A stretch of 6,672 nt of DNA. Origin: Flavobacteriia bacterium. Lineage in GTDB: Bacteria > Bacteroidota > Bacteroidia > Flavobacteriales_D > Crocinitomicaceae. The notes under the pieces were generated by a model. It did no database searches. It worked only from the letters and a program-made list of their open reading frames with translations, and was not told where the DNA came from. The position numbers were made by a program, and so were the translations under genes. The stretch spans positions 1-6,672 of the forward strand of contig RFSL01000054.1 in assembly GCA_009923965.1 (NCBI GenBank). Direction: 5' to 3'. Below, in pieces: positions 5,649-6,672 of this stretch; positions within the stretch are counted from its first letter, which is position 1, and every line of letters starts with the position of its first letter.

Positions 5649-6398
5649 ATGGCGAAAAGAGATATTCCTGAAATTAATGCTGGATCAATGGCAGATATTG
5701 CCTTTCTTTTGTTGTTGTTTTTTTTAGTGACAACGACAATGGATAAAGATCAAGCTTATATTAGAAGTATTCCCAAAAAAATTGACTTGCCGCCAATGGA
5801 TAATAAAGTTCAGGAACGAGATATATTAGCAATAAAAGCAAACAATCAAAACCAACTAATGGTTCGCAATAGTATTTTTAGAGATCCAGATAAAATTTCT
5901 GATTTCATTCTAAAATTCTATCAAACGAATGAAAAAAATAATGATGTAGCCAATAACTTTCCAATGTATTCTACAACAAGTATAAGCTTGTGCGATCAGA
6001 ATATGGCTATTTTAGAAAATCAATTAGAAGAAGCAGAGCAAAAAGGCGCAACAGATCAGGCAAAATTCTTTCAAAGCTCTTATGAAGAGTGGAATAAGAA
6101 AAAAAGGGCTATACAACTTTATGGAAAATCTGAAATTCGTGAACTAAGTGTTCAAGCTCATATTCGAATTGAAGTTCAACAAGGTACTGCATATTCTATT
6201 TTTGCACAAATTCACAATGAAATAGAAGAGGCATTATTTGAGTTGCGAGAAAAAGAGTGTAATCGTTTGTTTAGTGAACAATATTCAATTTTAAAAAGAA
6301 GAACTGCTCAAGATAGCGACCCAAAAGATAAAGATAAAATAGCACTGCTAGAAATACTTTATCCTGCAAGGATTATTGAAGTAACTCCAAAAAATTAA
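5649..6398 (+). CDS. exbD: ExbD/TolR-family protein with extended periplasmic domain
   Basis: This 249-residue inner-membrane protein is predicted to be the ExbD/TolR partner of the ExbB channel. It has a short cytoplasmic N-terminus, one helix at about 14-31 and a periplasmic C-terminal domain. The proton-carrying aspartate is D16 in 'GSMADIAFLLLLFFLVTTTM' (equivalent to E. coli ExbD D25). The segment 'RDILAIKANNQNQLMV' (57-72) and a later amphipathic part (about 165-200) resemble the usual periplasmic ExbD fold. Typical ExbD and TolR proteins are about 140 residues. The extra length is largely an insertion around 92-165 rich in charged and Gln/Asn residues, with a predicted coiled-coil-like helix (about 117-155), plus a charged C-terminal tail (205-249). 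Two periplasmic cysteines, C115 and C204, could pair. The ATG at 5649 is 6 bp after the preceding stop. Confidence 0.9.
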   Translation: MAKRDIPEINAGSMADIAFLLLLFFLVTTTMDKDQAYIRSIPKKIDLPPMDNKVQERDILAIKANNQNQLMVRNSIFRDPDKISDFILKFYQTNEKNNDVANNFPMYSTTSISLCDQNMAILENQLEEAEQKGATDQAKFFQSSYEEWNKKKRAIQLYGKSEIRELSVQAHIRIEVQQGTAYSIFAQIHNEIEEALFELREKECNRLFSEQYSILKRRTAQDSDPKDKDKIALLEILYPARIIEVTPKN

Positions 6399-6403
6399 TA
6401 ACT

Positions 6404-6672
6404 ATGTCAAAGTTTAAAAAAGAAGGTAGTGGTGGAGCTCCAGCGATGAATACAGCCTCGCTTCCAGATATCGTTTTTATGCTTTTGTTTTTCTTCATGG
6501 TAGCTACAACTAGTAAAGAAACAGATCCTACAGTTGAATTTGAATCTCCAACAGGAACTAAAACAATGGATTTGACACCTTACAAACAACGTTCTGAAAT
6601 TGATTTTTTATACCTTGGTACTCCAAGAAATCCAAATAGAGCAAATGCATTTAAAATGGGTTTTGCTTTGTC
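6404..6672 (+). CDS. exbD: Second ExbD/TolR-family protein (3' end outside window)
   Basis: The ATG at 6404, 5 bp after the first exbD stop, opens a frame that stays open to the window edge (89 codons plus two bases). The N-terminus is a Lys- and Gly-rich cytoplasmic segment (1-14), followed by one helix 'LPDIVFMLLFFFMVATT' (20-36) with the conserved channel aspartate D22. The residues after it begin the periplasmic domain; 'SEIDFLYLGTP' (about 64-74) resembles the first strand of the ExbD fold. Sequence similarity to the first ExbD is limited to the helix, so the two are a divergent pair rather than a recent duplication. It should be a second ExbD subunit of the same channel. The reading frame was translated by hand because it is truncated by the window. 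Confidence 0.88.
   Translation, partial: MSKFKKEGSGGAPAMNTASLPDIVFMLLFFFMVATTSKETDPTVEFESPTGTKTMDLTPYKQRSEIDFLYLGTPRNPNRANAFKMGFAL

Noticed and set aside
6407..6589. Minus-strand 60-codon frame at the right end
   Set aside because: It is antisense to the second exbD, whose + strand translation has a clear channel helix and aspartate.

Overview
The window looks like ordinary chromosomal sequence from an AT-rich member of the Bacteroidota, most likely a flavobacterium-type lineage (family not determinable by eye). The lineage call rests on four things. There is a C-terminal domain resembling the type IX secretion (T9SS) sorting domain at the 5' end. No Shine-Dalgarno motifs precede the genes. 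Methylmalonyl-CoA epimerase and the C5-pathway heme genes have Bacteroidota-like sequences. The proton-channel cluster (ExbB, a 4-TM protein, ExbD, ExbD) is of a type common in this phylum. No mobile element, tRNA, rRNA or CRISPR array was found. All genes are on the + strand and tightly packed.

Layout. (1) 109-1337: a secreted protein with a signal peptide, a 'WTTxSE' beta-sandwich-like segment and a T9SS-like tail overlaps by 4 bp (ATGA) the gene for methylmalonyl-CoA epimerase. (2) 1338-1456: an intergenic region unusually rich in inverted repeats; the last repeat encloses the GTG start codon of hemA. (3) 1457-4250: a compact heme/tetrapyrrole operon, hemA-hemC-hemD. hemA and hemC overlap by 11 bp. 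hemC and hemD are in the same reading frame, separated only by TGA-GCT before a GTG start. (4) 4251-4353: an AT-only spacer with two palindromes, probably holding the end of the heme operon and the start of the next one. (5) 4354-6672: exbB-like proton-channel gene, a four-helix membrane protein of unknown function, an ExbD with a large periplasmic insertion, and a second, divergent ExbD that runs off the window end.

How the genes work together. HemA reduces glutamyl-tRNA to glutamate-1-semialdehyde, while HemC and HemD turn porphobilinogen into uroporphyrinogen III. The steps in between (HemL, HemB) and after (HemE onward) must be encoded elsewhere. The ExbB/ExbD group should form a proton-driven inner-membrane motor that energises TonB-dependent transport or a related envelope process. 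The epimerase belongs to propionyl-CoA/methylmalonyl-CoA metabolism.

Most of the window is well-understood core metabolism. The points most worth a second look are the hairpin over the hemA start codon, the single-stop separation of hemC and hemD, the uncharacterised 4-TM protein embedded in the proton-channel operon, and the long periplasmic insertion in the first ExbD.
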